Notes: generated by a model from the letters alone, not told the origin. A stretch of DNA of 47,964 nt from an uncultured bacterium (GCA_900319365.1 ONOE01000010.1:1-47964), one strand, 5' to 3'. Shown: positions 33,438 to 42,447, counted from the stretch's first letter. Numbers and translations are program-made.

Positions 33438-34520
33438 ATGAAATACAAAGATTACTATGAAATATTGGGAGTAAAAAGAGGTGCAACGGAGGCGGAAATC
33501 AAATCCGCATACCGTAAACTTGCAAGAAAGTATCACCCCGATGTAAATAAAACAAAAGATGCCGAAGCAAAATTCAAAGAAATAAATGAAGCTTACGAAG
33601 TTTTAGGAGATAAAGCTAAAAGAGAAAGATATGACAGTTTGGGTTCAAACTGGCAAAGCGGGGCTGATTATACTCCGCCTCCCGGATTTGAAAATTTCGG
33701 ATTTAATCCAAATGGCGGAGGATATCAGCAGTTCCGGTTCTCAAGCGGAGATATGGGCGGAATGGGAGGATTTTCCGATTTCTTCAGCTCTCTGTTTGGC
33801 GATATGATGGGCGGAGCAGGTACAACAAGCCGCAGAACTTCAAGAAGAAGCTCAGGCGCACGTAATTTCGGAGGATTTGATTTCGGTTCGATGGGCGCAG
33901 ATCAAACAGGTGCAACAGGCGCAAGAACAACAAGAAGAAGTTCCGCAGCATCTAAAAGTCAGGATTTAGACATAACTTTAAATCTTAACGTAACGGCTAA
34001 GGATTTATTTAGTGATGCTCCGATTAATGTTCATTACAATGTGATGGAAAAATGCCCGTATTGTAACGGCAGCGGCTATTGCTCGCATTGTGGAGGAACG
34101 GGGATTTTAAATGAAAATAAATCCATAAAAGTTCGTCTGCCTAAGGGTATAAAAGACGGTCAGAAAGTTCGTTTAAAAGGTGAGGGTAAAACTGATGCAT
34201 ACGGTCAAAAAGGCGATATGTATTTGATTGTTCACCCTAAAGATTCCGAATATGAAATCAAAGACAGCGATTTGACAAAAGATGTTGAAGTTACTCCGCC
34301 CGAAGCTGTTTTAGGCTGCAAAAAAGAAATTAAAACTTTGCACGGTGATATTTCAATCCAAATCCCTGCAATGACTTCATCAGGCAAAATGCTCAGACTT
34401 AAAAATCTCGGCTTGCCGAAAAAAACAGGCGGATACGGAAACTTAAACGCAAGAGTGAAAATCGTTTTGCCGTCAAAGTTAACCCAAAAACAAATTGATT
34501 TATATAAACAATTATTATAA
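33438..34520 (+). CDS. DnaJ-like co-chaperone with half a zinc finger
   Basis: A 360-residue J-domain protein. The J domain (1-65) has KYHPDV with the catalytic HPD that stimulates DnaK ATPase. A Gly/Phe- and Ser/Arg-rich linker (about 75-175) follows. The zinc region has only two CxxCxGxG units ([16 protein letters not shown]) instead of four. The substrate-binding C-terminal domains I and II follow normally. It is therefore intermediate between class A DnaJ and class B CbpA. AGGAG precedes the start. It abuts the convergent NAGPA gene with no gap. Confidence 0.88.
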   Translation: MKYKDYYEILGVKRGATEAEIKSAYRKLARKYHPDVNKTKDAEAKFKEINEAYEVLGDKAKRERYDSLGSNWQSGADYTPPPGFENFGFNPNGGGYQQFRFSSGDMGGMGGFSDFFSSLFGDMMGGAGTTSRRTSRRSSGARNFGGFDFGSMGADQTGATGARTTRRSSAASKSQDLDITLNLNVTAKDLFSDAPINVHYNVMEKCPYCNGSGYCSHCGGTGILNENKSIKVRLPKGIKDGQKVRLKGEGKTDAYGQKGDMYLIVHPKDSEYEIKDSDLTKDVEVTPPEAVLGCKKEIKTLHGDISIQIPAMTSSGKMLRLKNLGLPKKTGGYGNLNARVKIVLPSKLTQKQIDLYKQLL

Positions 34521-35324
34521 TCAATAAACCAGCATGAATGATTTAACCGCACGTCCTGCTCCGTCGCCTTTTAAGGAGGTAACTTCAATTTCTTTTTTAT
34601 AATTCATTGAAGTCGAACTGCCGCCGTCAAATGCCATTGCTCTGTCCAGTCCCAATTCTTTGCACAAATCTGAAACTTCATACATATCCATCGGGTGTTC
34701 GTCTGTTATTATTAAAATGTGGCATTCGTCCGTGCCTTTTAAACCTATAATTGTTCTGGAAGTTTTATGCAGAACCGATGCGGATTCTCTTATAATTTGT
34801 CCTTGAGTATTTTTTGCGATAAATCCTTCTTCTTCAAGTTTTAATTCGGGATACACCAAAGGACCTCCCTGAGAGGAAGTTATGATTGTGCATTCAAAAG
34901 GTATTGCTGCTTTGTGCGGGGATATTTCATATTGAAACTTGTTGCCGCATTGCATTACACGAAATTCGCTTCGATTTAGAATTTTATTCATATTTTTGCG
35001 AATAAACGAATTTGTGTAAAGAGATTTGTTAAAAATAGGATCCGCAACGGTCATTCTGTCTGTTACGATGTATGAAATCGTTTGAGCGTTTTTCGGATCA
35101 AAAAATCCCGCATTTATAGTCAATCTGTCTTTGGCTTTTTCGTGCGCCTCTTTATTTGTTATTAAATCGTCGCTTGATACGAATTTAATTTTCTTTTTGA
35201 TTTTTTCGCCTTTTAGAACAATATGATATATTCCGTCATTGTGTGAAATCTCAATATCTTCAGCAAATGCGGGAGTAAAACACATGATGAGTGTAAAAAT
35301 TAAAAACAGTTTCAAAAATTTCAT
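34521..35324 (-). CDS. Exported phosphodiester glycosidase (NAGPA) family protein
   Basis: A 267-residue protein with a signal peptide (MKFLKLFLIFTLIMCFTPAFA). The NAGPA-domain core includes TINAGFFD, SSQGGPLVYPE, SRTIIGLKGTDE and the C-terminal FDGGSSTSMNY motif of the phosphodiester glycosidase family (PF09992), which hydrolyses GlcNAc-phosphodiesters in other organisms. It probably acts in the periplasm on envelope glycans. It is the last gene of the pth-lptB-lptF operon: AAGGA overlaps the end of lptF and spacing is one base. Confidence 0.87.
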   Translation of the reverse strand: MKFLKLFLIFTLIMCFTPAFAEDIEISHNDGIYHIVLKGEKIKKKIKFVSSDDLITNKEAHEKAKDRLTINAGFFDPKNAQTISYIVTDRMTVADPIFNKSLYTNSFIRKNMNKILNRSEFRVMQCGNKFQYEISPHKAAIPFECTIITSSQGGPLVYPELKLEEEGFIAKNTQGQIIRESASVLHKTSRTIIGLKGTDECHILIITDEHPMDMYEVSDLCKELGLDRAMAFDGGSSTSMNYKKEIEVTSLKGDGAGRAVKSFMLVY

Positions 35325-35325
35325 A

Positions 35326-36444
35326 TTATAAATCCTTTAATTTATAAAATCCGTAAATGGCTCCGATAAAGCCCAAAGTCGGAACGATTGCCGTAATATA
35401 CGGAGATAAAATTCCTTTTTCTGCAAGTAAATCGAAAAACGGCAGAGTTATATAGTAAAGGAATACACACCCGATACCTACGGTAAAGCCCCAAACTCTC
35501 TGTTCTCTGGGTCTGCTGAACCCAAGCAAACAACCAAGAATTGCAAGTAAAATACAGACTAACGGTGTTAAAAATCTCTGCAAATACTTGTTGAGCATAT
35601 AATTGTATTCTTCATCAAGATTTTCATATTTTAAAAGTTTTAAATATTTCTTTAATTTTGGAGTCGAAATATCCCTTTCTTTAACAACAGAATATTTCAT
35701 CAGCATGTAAGCATTATGCGCCGAGTGATTGTCCAAAATATTCAAATGGTCAATATGGTCAATATCAATATAAATCCCGTCATTTGAAATTTTATATCTC
35801 GTAACGTCATTCAATGTCCATTTATCGTCATTTGCCGTGCCGTTTTTAGCATAGTAAATCGTAGATAATTCATGAACATCCTGATAAACCTGATTGGAAA
35901 AATCAAGAACTATAACGTTTTCAATATTTCTTTTTACCCCTCTTGAAACAACAACAGCAAGCAAAGGATGCCCCGATTTATCTTTTTGGGTATAAATATA
36001 CTGCGCCGCAACAAAATCCCCTCTTATTGCTCTTAATTTGTTCTCTGCAAAAGGTGTACCTCTGTCTTTCAACAAAAAGCAAAACGAGGAGAAAAACATT
36101 GCAAATATGACAACGGGAACAATAATTCTTTGAAACGACATACCCGTTGCTCTAAATATTGTCATTTCGGAATCTTTACTCAATCTGTCGAAAGTGAACA
36201 ATGTTCCGAGCAATAACCCTACAGGGATTGCTTTATCAAGAACTTTTGGCAGTTCGTAATACAGAAGTAAAATTGCCGTTTTAAAGCCGTATTCTCCTGC
36301 CAACGCTCTTTTAATCGTATTTAAAAGAATCTCGGGGGCAATCCATACAATCGTAAATAACAGGACTGCACCGATTGTTGCAAATGCGACCTGCTTAAAT
36401 ACGTATCTGTCATATATGCTTATTTTAGGAATTTTAATATTCAT
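35326..36444 (-). CDS. lptF: LptF/LptG-type lipopolysaccharide export permease
   Basis: A 372-residue YjgP/YjgQ-family permease. It has an N-terminal cytoplasmic/TM part (YDRYVFKQVAFATIGAVLLF), a large central periplasmic beta-jellyroll (about 120-265), and four C-terminal membrane helices (LVCILLAILGCLLGF..., GIGCVFLYYITLPFFDLL). With LptB it drives LPS from the inner membrane toward the outer membrane. Only one permease is present, where proteobacteria have separate LptF and LptG. Its ATG overlaps the stop of lptB (TAATG), indicating coupled translation. Confidence 0.9.
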   Translation of the reverse strand: MNIKIPKISIYDRYVFKQVAFATIGAVLLFTIVWIAPEILLNTIKRALAGEYGFKTAILLLYYELPKVLDKAIPVGLLLGTLFTFDRLSKDSEMTIFRATGMSFQRIIVPVVIFAMFFSSFCFLLKDRGTPFAENKLRAIRGDFVAAQYIYTQKDKSGHPLLAVVVSRGVKRNIENVIVLDFSNQVYQDVHELSTIYYAKNGTANDDKWTLNDVTRYKISNDGIYIDIDHIDHLNILDNHSAHNAYMLMKYSVVKERDISTPKLKKYLKLLKYENLDEEYNYMLNKYLQRFLTPLVCILLAILGCLLGFSRPREQRVWGFTVGIGCVFLYYITLPFFDLLAEKGILSPYITAIVPTLGFIGAIYGFYKLKDL

Positions 36445-37169
36445 TACAGCTTGAAGTCCTCACCCAGATAATGCTTTTTGGCAACAGGATCATTTGCGAC
36501 ATCAATACTTCTGCCTTGAATTTTAATTTTTCCGTCAAAGATAACGTAAGCTCTGTCGGTAATTGATAAGGTTGCTTTCGGGTTGTGGTCGGTAATTAAA
36601 ACCCCCAAACCTTTGTCAACAGACAGCGTTCTGATATTTTCTTTAATTTCACCGATTGCGATAGGGTCAATACCCGTAAACGGTTCATCAAGCAGAATGA
36701 AATCAGGACTTGCGGCAAGTGCTCTTGCAAGTTCGACCCTTCTTCGTTCACCGCCCGATAATGATATAGCGGCTTCTTTTCTTAATTTTTTTACCCCAAA
36801 TTCATCAAGCAAATCTTCAAGTTTTTGTTTCTTCTCATCTTCTGATAATTTATCGTTCATCTGTAAAACGAGTTTGATGTTATCTTCAACAGATAAACTT
36901 CTGAAACTTGATGCTTCCTGCGGAAGATATCCGATACCTGCTCTTGCTCTCAGGTGCATAGGCATCTTGGTAATATCTTTGCCGTCTAATAAAACTTCGC
37001 CTTTATTAGGTTTTACAAGTCCGACAACCATATAGAATGTTGTCGTTTTTCCTGCTCCGTTAGGTCCCAAAAGCCCGACGACTTCGCCTTTATTTATTTC
37101 AAAAGAAATATCGTTTACAACTCGTCTGTGCCCGTATATTTTTACAAGATTTTTAGTTTCAATTTTCAT
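36444..37169 (-). CDS. lptB: LptB, ATPase of the LPS exporter
   Basis: A 241-residue ABC ATPase with GPNGAGKTT (Walker A), the LptB-typical ASSFRSLSVEDNI, LSGGERRR (signature), FILLDEPFTGIDP (Walker B) and LITDHNP (H-loop). Length and sequence match LptB. It hydrolyses ATP to extract lipopolysaccharide with the LptF-type permease encoded directly after it. The gene implies an outer membrane. AAGGG precedes the ATG. The order pth, lptB, lptF, NAGPA-like forms a minus-strand operon. Confidence 0.95.
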   Translation of the reverse strand: MKIETKNLVKIYGHRRVVNDISFEINKGEVVGLLGPNGAGKTTTFYMVVGLVKPNKGEVLLDGKDITKMPMHLRARAGIGYLPQEASSFRSLSVEDNIKLVLQMNDKLSEDEKKQKLEDLLDEFGVKKLRKEAAISLSGGERRRVELARALAASPDFILLDEPFTGIDPIAIGEIKENIRTLSVDKGLGVLITDHNPKATLSITDRAYVIFDGKIKIQGRSIDVANDPVAKKHYLGEDFKL

Positions 37170-37225
37170 TTTGTACCCTTTTTATTTTTTAATTTTATCA
37201 GTAAAATTAAAGATTGTAAATGATT

Positions 37226-37783
37226 TTAATTATACATGTTTTGCGCTTTTTCCATGCCGTTTTCAAGGTAATATTCAATTCCTTCTACAGCGGTTTTTAA
37301 AACAGGTTTCAATTTATCAAGCTGATATTTGTAAAAGTTTTGCAAAACAAAATCTTCGGCAGGTATGGGCGGCTGGGGACCGATACCTATTTTGAGCCTT
37401 GCAAATTCTGATGAGCCGAGGCTTTTTATTATTGATTTAATCCCGTTGTGCCCGCCGTCTGATCCTGATGGACGAAAACGTATTCTGTCCAGTTCTAATG
37501 ATAAATCATCGTAAACTATTAAAATATCTTTAACATCAATTTTGTAATAGCTCATAACGGCAGACACCGCATCGCCCGACAAATTCATATATGTGGTCGG
37601 CTTTATCAAAATGATGTCATTTAATCCTTTCGGGAATTTCGTAATATAGCAATGCAGCTTTTTATTTTCCTTAAATTGCACATCGTTATTTATAGCCCAT
37701 TTGTCGGCAACCATAAAGCCGGCATTGTGCCTTGTCCATCTGTATTTCTCTCCGATATTGCCTAATCCGGCGACTAATTTCAT
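37226..37783 (-). CDS. pth: Peptidyl-tRNA hydrolase
   Basis: A 185-residue essential enzyme that releases peptides from tRNAs stalled off the ribosome. Motifs include GLGNIGEKYRWTRHNAGFM (catalytic His), KPTTYMNLSG, and DDLSLELDRIRFRPSGSDGG followed by HNGIKSII. Length is normal. It probably leads the lptB operon, 56 bases upstream of it. AAGGGAT serves as ribosome binding site. Confidence 0.96.
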   Translation of the reverse strand: MKLVAGLGNIGEKYRWTRHNAGFMVADKWAINNDVQFKENKKLHCYITKFPKGLNDIILIKPTTYMNLSGDAVSAVMSYYKIDVKDILIVYDDLSLELDRIRFRPSGSDGGHNGIKSIIKSLGSSEFARLKIGIGPQPPIPAEDFVLQNFYKYQLDKLKPVLKTAVEGIEYYLENGMEKAQNMYN

Positions 37784-37901
37784 GATTTTATCCCTTTTTA
37801 TTATTTTAACTCAAATAAATATTACCATAATGATATAGAAACTTTAAGCTTAAAAATTTAATAAATAGCAAATAAATTAGGGTACAAATGAGGTTAAATT
37901 T

Positions 37902-38459
37902 ATGAAAAACAAAACAGTTAAAGAAAAAAGTTCGCAAAAGGTTTTAAAATTTTTAAAGAAAAATTCATTGCATAAGAAAGATTTTGCGCAAATGATAGGG
38001 GTTACATTGTCTTATGTGTACAATTTGATAGATGAAAGTATTCCGTTTTCGACAAGAAGTTCAACGTTAGAGCGAATAGCAACGGTCATGGATATAAAAC
38101 CCGAAGAATTTGAGGAGTATAAAATCCCGCAAGAGCCGATTTTGGAAGATGATTCCGTTGCGATGATAAAGGGACTTTTAAAAAAGAAAAAAATAAGCAC
38201 GGTTAATTTTTTAAAATCGTTCCCGAGGAAAAAGAGGGTTTATATTGTAGACATGCTGCGGGGGGCTTATCCTTTGCCGATTGATTTTAAGGAATTGCAA
38301 ATGATAGGGCAGACTTTGGGGTTGTCAAAAAATGATATTTTCAATTTGTGGGAGGACAGAATGAAACAGGTGCTTGAAACAAACGGTATGAATATTCAAT
38401 CGAATCTTGCTTTAGTCAATGCAATGCTTGATTGTGCAAGGAAGTATATTGAAATATAG
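37902..38459 (+). CDS. HTH protein, XRE-like, possibly two HTH units
   Basis: A 185-residue protein. An N-terminal Cro/CI-like HTH (about 12-65: VLKFLKKNSLHKKDFAQMIG then ERIATVMDIKPEEFEEY) is clear. A second, similar pattern at about 88-145 (MIKGLLKKKKISTVNFLKSF then FKELQMIGQTLGLSKNDIFNLW) could be a diverged repeat. The last 30 residues are helical. GAGGT precedes the start. It is divergent from pth and has its own terminator. Targets are unknown. Confidence 0.75.
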   Translation: MKNKTVKEKSSQKVLKFLKKNSLHKKDFAQMIGVTLSYVYNLIDESIPFSTRSSTLERIATVMDIKPEEFEEYKIPQEPILEDDSVAMIKGLLKKKKISTVNFLKSFPRKKRVYIVDMLRGAYPLPIDFKELQMIGQTLGLSKNDIFNLWEDRMKQVLETNGMNIQSNLALVNAMLDCARKYIEI

Positions 38460-38483
38460 ATATAACAATATGAACGGGGAATA

Positions 38484-38524
38484 AAATGTGAGTATAATAA
38501 TTAATCTGTTATATTCACATTTTT
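38484..38524 (+). terminator. Terminator of the HTH gene
   Basis: AAAATGTGA (38484-38492) pairs with TCACATTTT (38515-38523), with an inner TATAA/TTATA extension, then more Ts. Confidence 0.75.
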
Positions 38525-38526
38525 GC

Positions 38527-38555
38527 TTGACAATAAAAAATGTTCTTGATAGTAT
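38527..38555 (+). promoter_or_regulatory. Promoter of tRNA-Lys
   Basis: TTGACA (38527-38532), 17 bases, TAGTAT (38550-38555). Confidence 0.7.
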
Positions 38556-38598
38556 GAACTTACACGGAAGAAACCGAATTATATGAATAGCGTAATAT

Positions 38599-38671
38599 GC
38601 GCTTGTAGCTCAGCAGGTAGAGCACTCCCCTTTTAAGGGATAGGTCACGCGTTCGAATCGCGTCAAGCGCA
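38599..38671 (+). tRNA. tRNA-Lys (anticodon UUU)
   Basis: GCGCTTG pairs with CAAGCGC, D arm GCTCAGCAGGTAGAGC, anticodon loop CTTTTAA, T arm GCGTTCGAATCGC. The CCA end is not encoded, unlike the Gly and Ala tRNAs here. A restriction-modification island begins downstream. Confidence 0.96.
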
Positions 38672-38672
38672 T

Positions 38673-38706
38673 AAAAAAGACAAGGACTTTTGTTCTTGTC
38701 TTTTTT
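38673..38706 (+). terminator. Terminator of tRNA-Lys
   Basis: AAAAAAGACAAG (38673-38684) pairs with CTTGTCTTTTTT (38695-38706). Confidence 0.88.
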
Positions 38707-38737
38707 ATTGTATATTTTCACAGATATTTCAATATTT

Positions 38738-38922
38738 ACAACCAGTTTGATATTATTTCTGCAAAGCCAATGTTAGTAATACTTTTCGATGTTCCAAGTT
38801 CGTGAAATTAAAAATATCAAACTAATTGAAAGTGCATGTTTTATATCTCAAAGCGGCAATCCCAAGAATTTTAATATTATTATATTTCACAAAAGTTTGA
38901 GAATAACAACCAGTTTGATATT
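38738..38922. repeat. 17-bp direct repeat with an inverted partial copy
   Basis: ACAACCAGTTTGATATT occurs exactly at 38738-38754 and 38906-38922. A partial inverted copy (AATATCAAACT) lies between, near 38812. This is in a 377-base stretch (38672-39048) where I see no convincing gene. A plus-strand frame there is AT-rich, lacks a ribosome binding site and resembles nothing. Confidence 0.6.
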
Positions 38923-39048
38923 TTCGGGAAACATCATTTTAAAATTTCAAAGTCGGAAGAAAAATTTTTTAACAATCAATTTGAGAATTTTCGACATGGA
39001 AATTTTTTCATTTGATTTGCATTTTATTTGCAGAAAATTTGAAAAATT

Positions 39049-39752
39049 TTAATTTATAAAATTTTTTACCTCACAATACTTATCATAGATAGCACTAATA
39101 TCTGAAAAGACAATATACACTTTACATACCCAAACATAAAAAGAAAACAAATCTATTTTAATATTGTTGTATGATACATAAAATTGTTTTTTCATTTCTG
39201 TATTTAAGGGGTACCTACAAAATGTCATGTAATCAGTTTTTGCGTAAATTATTTCTATAAATTTTAAAATAAAATTCATATTTTTTAAAAGGTATTTATT
39301 GTCTTCGTCTTGGGGCTCGCATCTTTTATTTTTGCAATCACTGTTTGGCAAAGTTGTTTTATGTCATGATTTTTCTCAATTTTATATTTATTTTCCTCAT
39401 TTAATTTTGTTAAATTTTTATATTTTGTATAAAGTGAACTAAAGCCTTTTAAATATATTTCAATACCATGTATAATATTAAATAGAATTGGAAAAATCCA
39501 TATATCAGCTTTTTTACTATATGAATCTTTTATGCACTCTTTTAAGAGAAAAATTGCTGTTTCAAAATAACTTTCAGCCATATTAAAAAATTGGACTTCT
39601 ATTATATCATGAGGATCAAATCTCCAATTTAAGAATGCAGAATGAGCTACATTGTTTTTTGAACCGAAGAATGTAGGATATTCATTATATATATCTTCAA
39701 AACTTGTTTCCCTTATTGATTCCTCTATTTCTTCAAAATTAATTTTACACAT
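39049..39752 (-). pseudogene. Unknown, possibly HEPN-like gene split by a one-base deletion
   Basis: The first frame (39752 down to 39285) codes for about 155 residues, starting MCKINFEEIEESIRE behind AAGGAA. It contains a helical FNIIHGIEIYLKGFSSLY and KNHDIKQLC segment reminiscent of HEPN-type proteins. It ends abruptly. The overlapping next frame (to 39049) continues DEDNKYLLKNMNFILKF and later TFCRYPLNTE, which looks like the natural C-terminus. Restoring one C in the run at 39312-39315 fuses them through KDASPQDEDNKY. Either a frameshift pseudogene, a sequencing error, or two proteins. Very AT-rich and close to degenerate restriction genes. Confidence 0.5.
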
Positions 39753-39791
39753 ATTTACTTTCCTTTTTGTATTGTGCATTTTTGTTGAACT

Positions 39792-40016
39792 TTATTTAAA
39801 TATAAACTCCCAATGTCCCCTTGTTGCTAATAGAACCTTTCTCAGAGAGGCTATTATGTTTCTTATATTATCAACAGTATACTTATTGATTATTTTTTGT
39901 TTATTATCCATTGTATCACTATTTTCTATTTTATATTGTTGTATTATTGCTTTTTTAACCTTATTATGCCAATATGAGTAAGGCAGAGAGTTGTTTTGTG
40001 TTTTAAGATAAAGCAA
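39792..40016 (-). pseudogene. Degenerate coding fragment
   Basis: A 74-codon open stretch without a proper start (first codon TTG, no ribosome binding site). It encodes WHNKVKKAIIQQYKIE and a basic end. The frame just upstream contains FNKNIMYSNIIDALTYFLKS before a stop, so this looks like the tail of a decayed gene, possibly fused in the past with the Vsr-like piece at 40071-40292. I do not recognise it. Confidence 0.35.
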
Positions 40017-40070
40017 CCTTTATTTGAGATTTTAAAAAGTATGTTAAAGCATCTATAATATTTGAGTACA

Positions 40071-40292
40071 TTATATTCTTATTAAATTTTTCAATTTGCA
40101 AATCGTTATTATTTTTAATAAAACTTCCAATACATTTCTAACATCGGGTTTAGCAGAAAGATTTTTTACGTTATTTTTATATCTATTCTCATTATCCCAT
40201 AACGTTTTGCGTACAAGTAATTCAAATTTTGTATCGAAACACTTTATAAAAAACATGTTTTTATGGTGCTGTATTTTAGTTAAATTATCCAT
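40071..40292 (-). pseudogene. vsr: Very-short-patch repair endonuclease (Vsr), 5' remnant
   Basis: The first about 52 residues align with Vsr: MDNLTKIQHHKNM (family M-D-x-L-T-x-E-Q-R-x-x-N-M), IKCFDTKFELLVRKTLW (family I-x-x-x-D-T-K-P-E-x-x-V-R), NRYKNNVKNLSAKPDV (family F-R-Y-R-x-x-x-x-x-L-P-G-K-P-D-I). After KPDV the similarity stops, so the catalytic half (the FWHG region) is missing and the frame ends 20 codons later. Vsr repairs T:G mismatches made by deamination of 5-methylcytosine and usually sits beside a C5 methyltransferase, exactly as here (divergent, 95 bases away). TATACT lies six bases before the ATG. Confidence 0.75.
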
Positions 40293-40387
40293 GACTGAAG
40301 TATAATATAAAAATTAAGTATAGTTATAAAATGTAAAATTCTTGCTTTTTCTTTTACTTTTATGCTATTTTATTAAAGAGGAATAGA

Positions 40388-41470
40388 ATGTTAAATTGTA
40401 TTGAAAGGGATAAAAAAGAGGTCAAAAATAAAATTTTGACTATAAAATTAGGGGAGTTATTCTGCGGTCCTGGTGGAATAGGATTAGGTGCATCACTTGC
40501 AAAAGTCCCTAATGTTGAAATAGAGCATGTTTGGGCTACAGATTATGATGAAGACTCTTGTAATACATACCAGCAAAATTTACATCCTAAGGGTATTATA
40601 TGTGAGGATATCCGAAAATTAGATTTCAAAAAATTATTAAAATATGGAGAAATAGATTGTTTGACTTTTGGTTTTCCTTGTAATGATTTTAGTACTGTTG
40701 GTGAACAAAAAGGCTTGCATGGAGTATATGGCAGATTGTATGAATATTGTGTAAAAGCTTTAAATACTTTTAATCCTAAATACTTTGTTGCAGAAAATGT
40801 CAGCGGATTAAGAAATGCTAATGATGGCAAAGCTTTTAAAAAGATTTTAAATGCTTTTGAAAACGCAGGCTATACTTTGTATCCAAATTTATACTGCTTT
40901 GAAAATTATGGAATACCTCAAAAACGTCATAGAGTTATTATTGTAGGTATAAGAAATGACATTAATATTGTCTACAAAATCCCTGCTACAAAACCGTATT
41001 CTAATATAGATAATTCAGTTAAAACAGCATTGAGCAATATTCCTCCGAATGCGACTAATAATGAGCCGCCAGTTCAATCAAAAATTGTAGTAGAACGGCT
41101 AAAATATATAAAAGAAGGCGAGAATGCCTTTACTGCAAATTTACCTCCAGAATTGCGATTAAATGTAAAGGGTGCAAAAATAAGCCAAATTTATAAACGT
41201 TTAAAGGCAGATGAGCCCTCATATACAATTACGGGTAGCGGCGGAGGCGGTACTCATGTATATCATTATAAGGAAAATAGAGCATTAACAAATAGAGAGC
41301 GGGCTCGATTGCAAACTTTTACAGATGACTATGTCTTTACCGGGACGAAAGAAAGTGTTAGAAAACAAATAGGTATGGCTGTTCCACCGAAAGGCATAAA
41401 AATTATTTTTGAGGCATTATTGAATAGTATTGCAGGAAATGAATATGAATCAATGGAGGCAAATCTGTAG
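40388..41470 (+). CDS. DNA (cytosine-5) methyltransferase, system 1
   Basis: A 360-residue type II C5 methyltransferase. It has ELFCGPGGIGLG (motif I, about 23-34), FGFPCNDFSTVG (motif IV, catalytic Cys98), AENVSG (motif VI), QKRHRVIIVG (motif VIII), a target-recognition region, and RERARLQTFTDDY with IGMAVPP (motifs IX and X). Motif IV reads PCN where PCQ is usual. It protects host DNA from the nuclease encoded immediately after it: the stop TAG overlaps the nuclease start GTG by one base. AAGAGGAA precedes the start. Confidence 0.93.
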   Translation: MLNCIERDKKEVKNKILTIKLGELFCGPGGIGLGASLAKVPNVEIEHVWATDYDEDSCNTYQQNLHPKGIICEDIRKLDFKKLLKYGEIDCLTFGFPCNDFSTVGEQKGLHGVYGRLYEYCVKALNTFNPKYFVAENVSGLRNANDGKAFKKILNAFENAGYTLYPNLYCFENYGIPQKRHRVIIVGIRNDINIVYKIPATKPYSNIDNSVKTALSNIPPNATNNEPPVQSKIVVERLKYIKEGENAFTANLPPELRLNVKGAKISQIYKRLKADEPSYTITGSGGGGTHVYHYKENRALTNRERARLQTFTDDYVFTGTKESVRKQIGMAVPPKGIKIIFEALLNSIAGNEYESMEANL

Positions 41471-42447
41471 TGGAGTCGATAATACTTAAAGAAAACTTGT
41501 TTAATGAAATATTAATAAAACCTTCAAAGACATATGATACATTATGTGTTATATCGGGTTTTGCAACACCTTCAATGGTTGCACATCATTTAGAAACAGT
41601 TAAAAGTTCTTTTGAAATTGAAGATACAAAAATTAAGCTTATAATTGGCATGACTCCAAACGGTATATCTAAATTCCATCATGAAAATTTTATAAAATTA
41701 ATGAATGAAAGAAATGGGTTATTTGAATGTTCTTATATTAATTCAAATTCATTTCCAGTTCATACCAAATTATATACATGGTTAAAAAATGATGAACCTG
41801 TTAAAGCTTTTCTTTCTTCTGCGAATTATACATTAACAGGATTTAAACGACCCCAAGATGAATTAGCCTGTATATGTAATCCTATAGAGGCATATGATTA
41901 CTACAATTCAAAAATTGATAATTCTTTGTATTGTACTTGTGATGAAGCAAATAATATGGCAATAGAGCCACTAAAATTAAAAAAACTTAATGCTCAACAA
42001 GGAGAATTACGAGAAGAATTTAATAAAAATAATGAAATAGCAAGCGTTGAATTGCCGTTATTTTCTGAAAGAGATAATAAGGTTCAAGCTCGTAGCGGTC
42101 TGAACTGGGGACAAAGAGCAGGTCGAGAACATAATCAAGCATATATTCCCATACCTAGTGAAATTGGACGTGCAGACTTTTTCCCGCCAAGAGGTGAACA
42201 ATTTTCTGTATTGACAGAAGATGGTTTTCCGTTTATTTGTGTAGTTGCTCAAGATGGGAATAAAGCAATTCATACCCCTAACAATAACAGTGAATTAGGA
42301 GAATATTTTAGGAATAAACTTGGAGTTCCTCTAGGTGCTCCAGTAACTCTTGCTGATTTAGACAGATATGGCAATAGATATGTCAAATTTACCAAAATAG
42401 ACGAAGAAGAATATTACATGGAGTATTCTCCGCATAAAAATAATTAA
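41470..42447 (+). CDS. NgoFVII-family type II restriction endonuclease
   Basis: A 325-residue protein. The N-terminal half is a phospholipase-D-fold nuclease of the NgoFVII family: CVISGFATPSMVAHHL, PVHTKLYTWL (H98-x-K100) and AFLSSANYTLTGF, followed by an acidic QDELACICN. The C-terminal half, including PSEIGRADFFPPRGEQF and LGVPLGAPVTLADLDRYG, is likely the DNA-recognition part. The start is GTG with GGAGG upstream, one base overlapping the methyltransferase stop, so R is coupled to M. NgoFVII cuts GCSGC; the site here is not known. Confidence 0.85.
   Translation: MESIILKENLFNEILIKPSKTYDTLCVISGFATPSMVAHHLETVKSSFEIEDTKIKLIIGMTPNGISKFHHENFIKLMNERNGLFECSYINSNSFPVHTKLYTWLKNDEPVKAFLSSANYTLTGFKRPQDELACICNPIEAYDYYNSKIDNSLYCTCDEANNMAIEPLKLKKLNAQQGELREEFNKNNEIASVELPLFSERDNKVQARSGLNWGQRAGREHNQAYIPIPSEIGRADFFPPRGEQFSVLTEDGFPFICVVAQDGNKAIHTPNNNSELGEYFRNKLGVPLGAPVTLADLDRYGNRYVKFTKIDEEEYYMEYSPHKNN

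Noticed and set aside
38789-39052. 87-codon plus-strand frame after tRNA-Lys
   Set aside because: It is very AT-rich, has no ribosome binding site and overlaps direct repeats; it resembles nothing.
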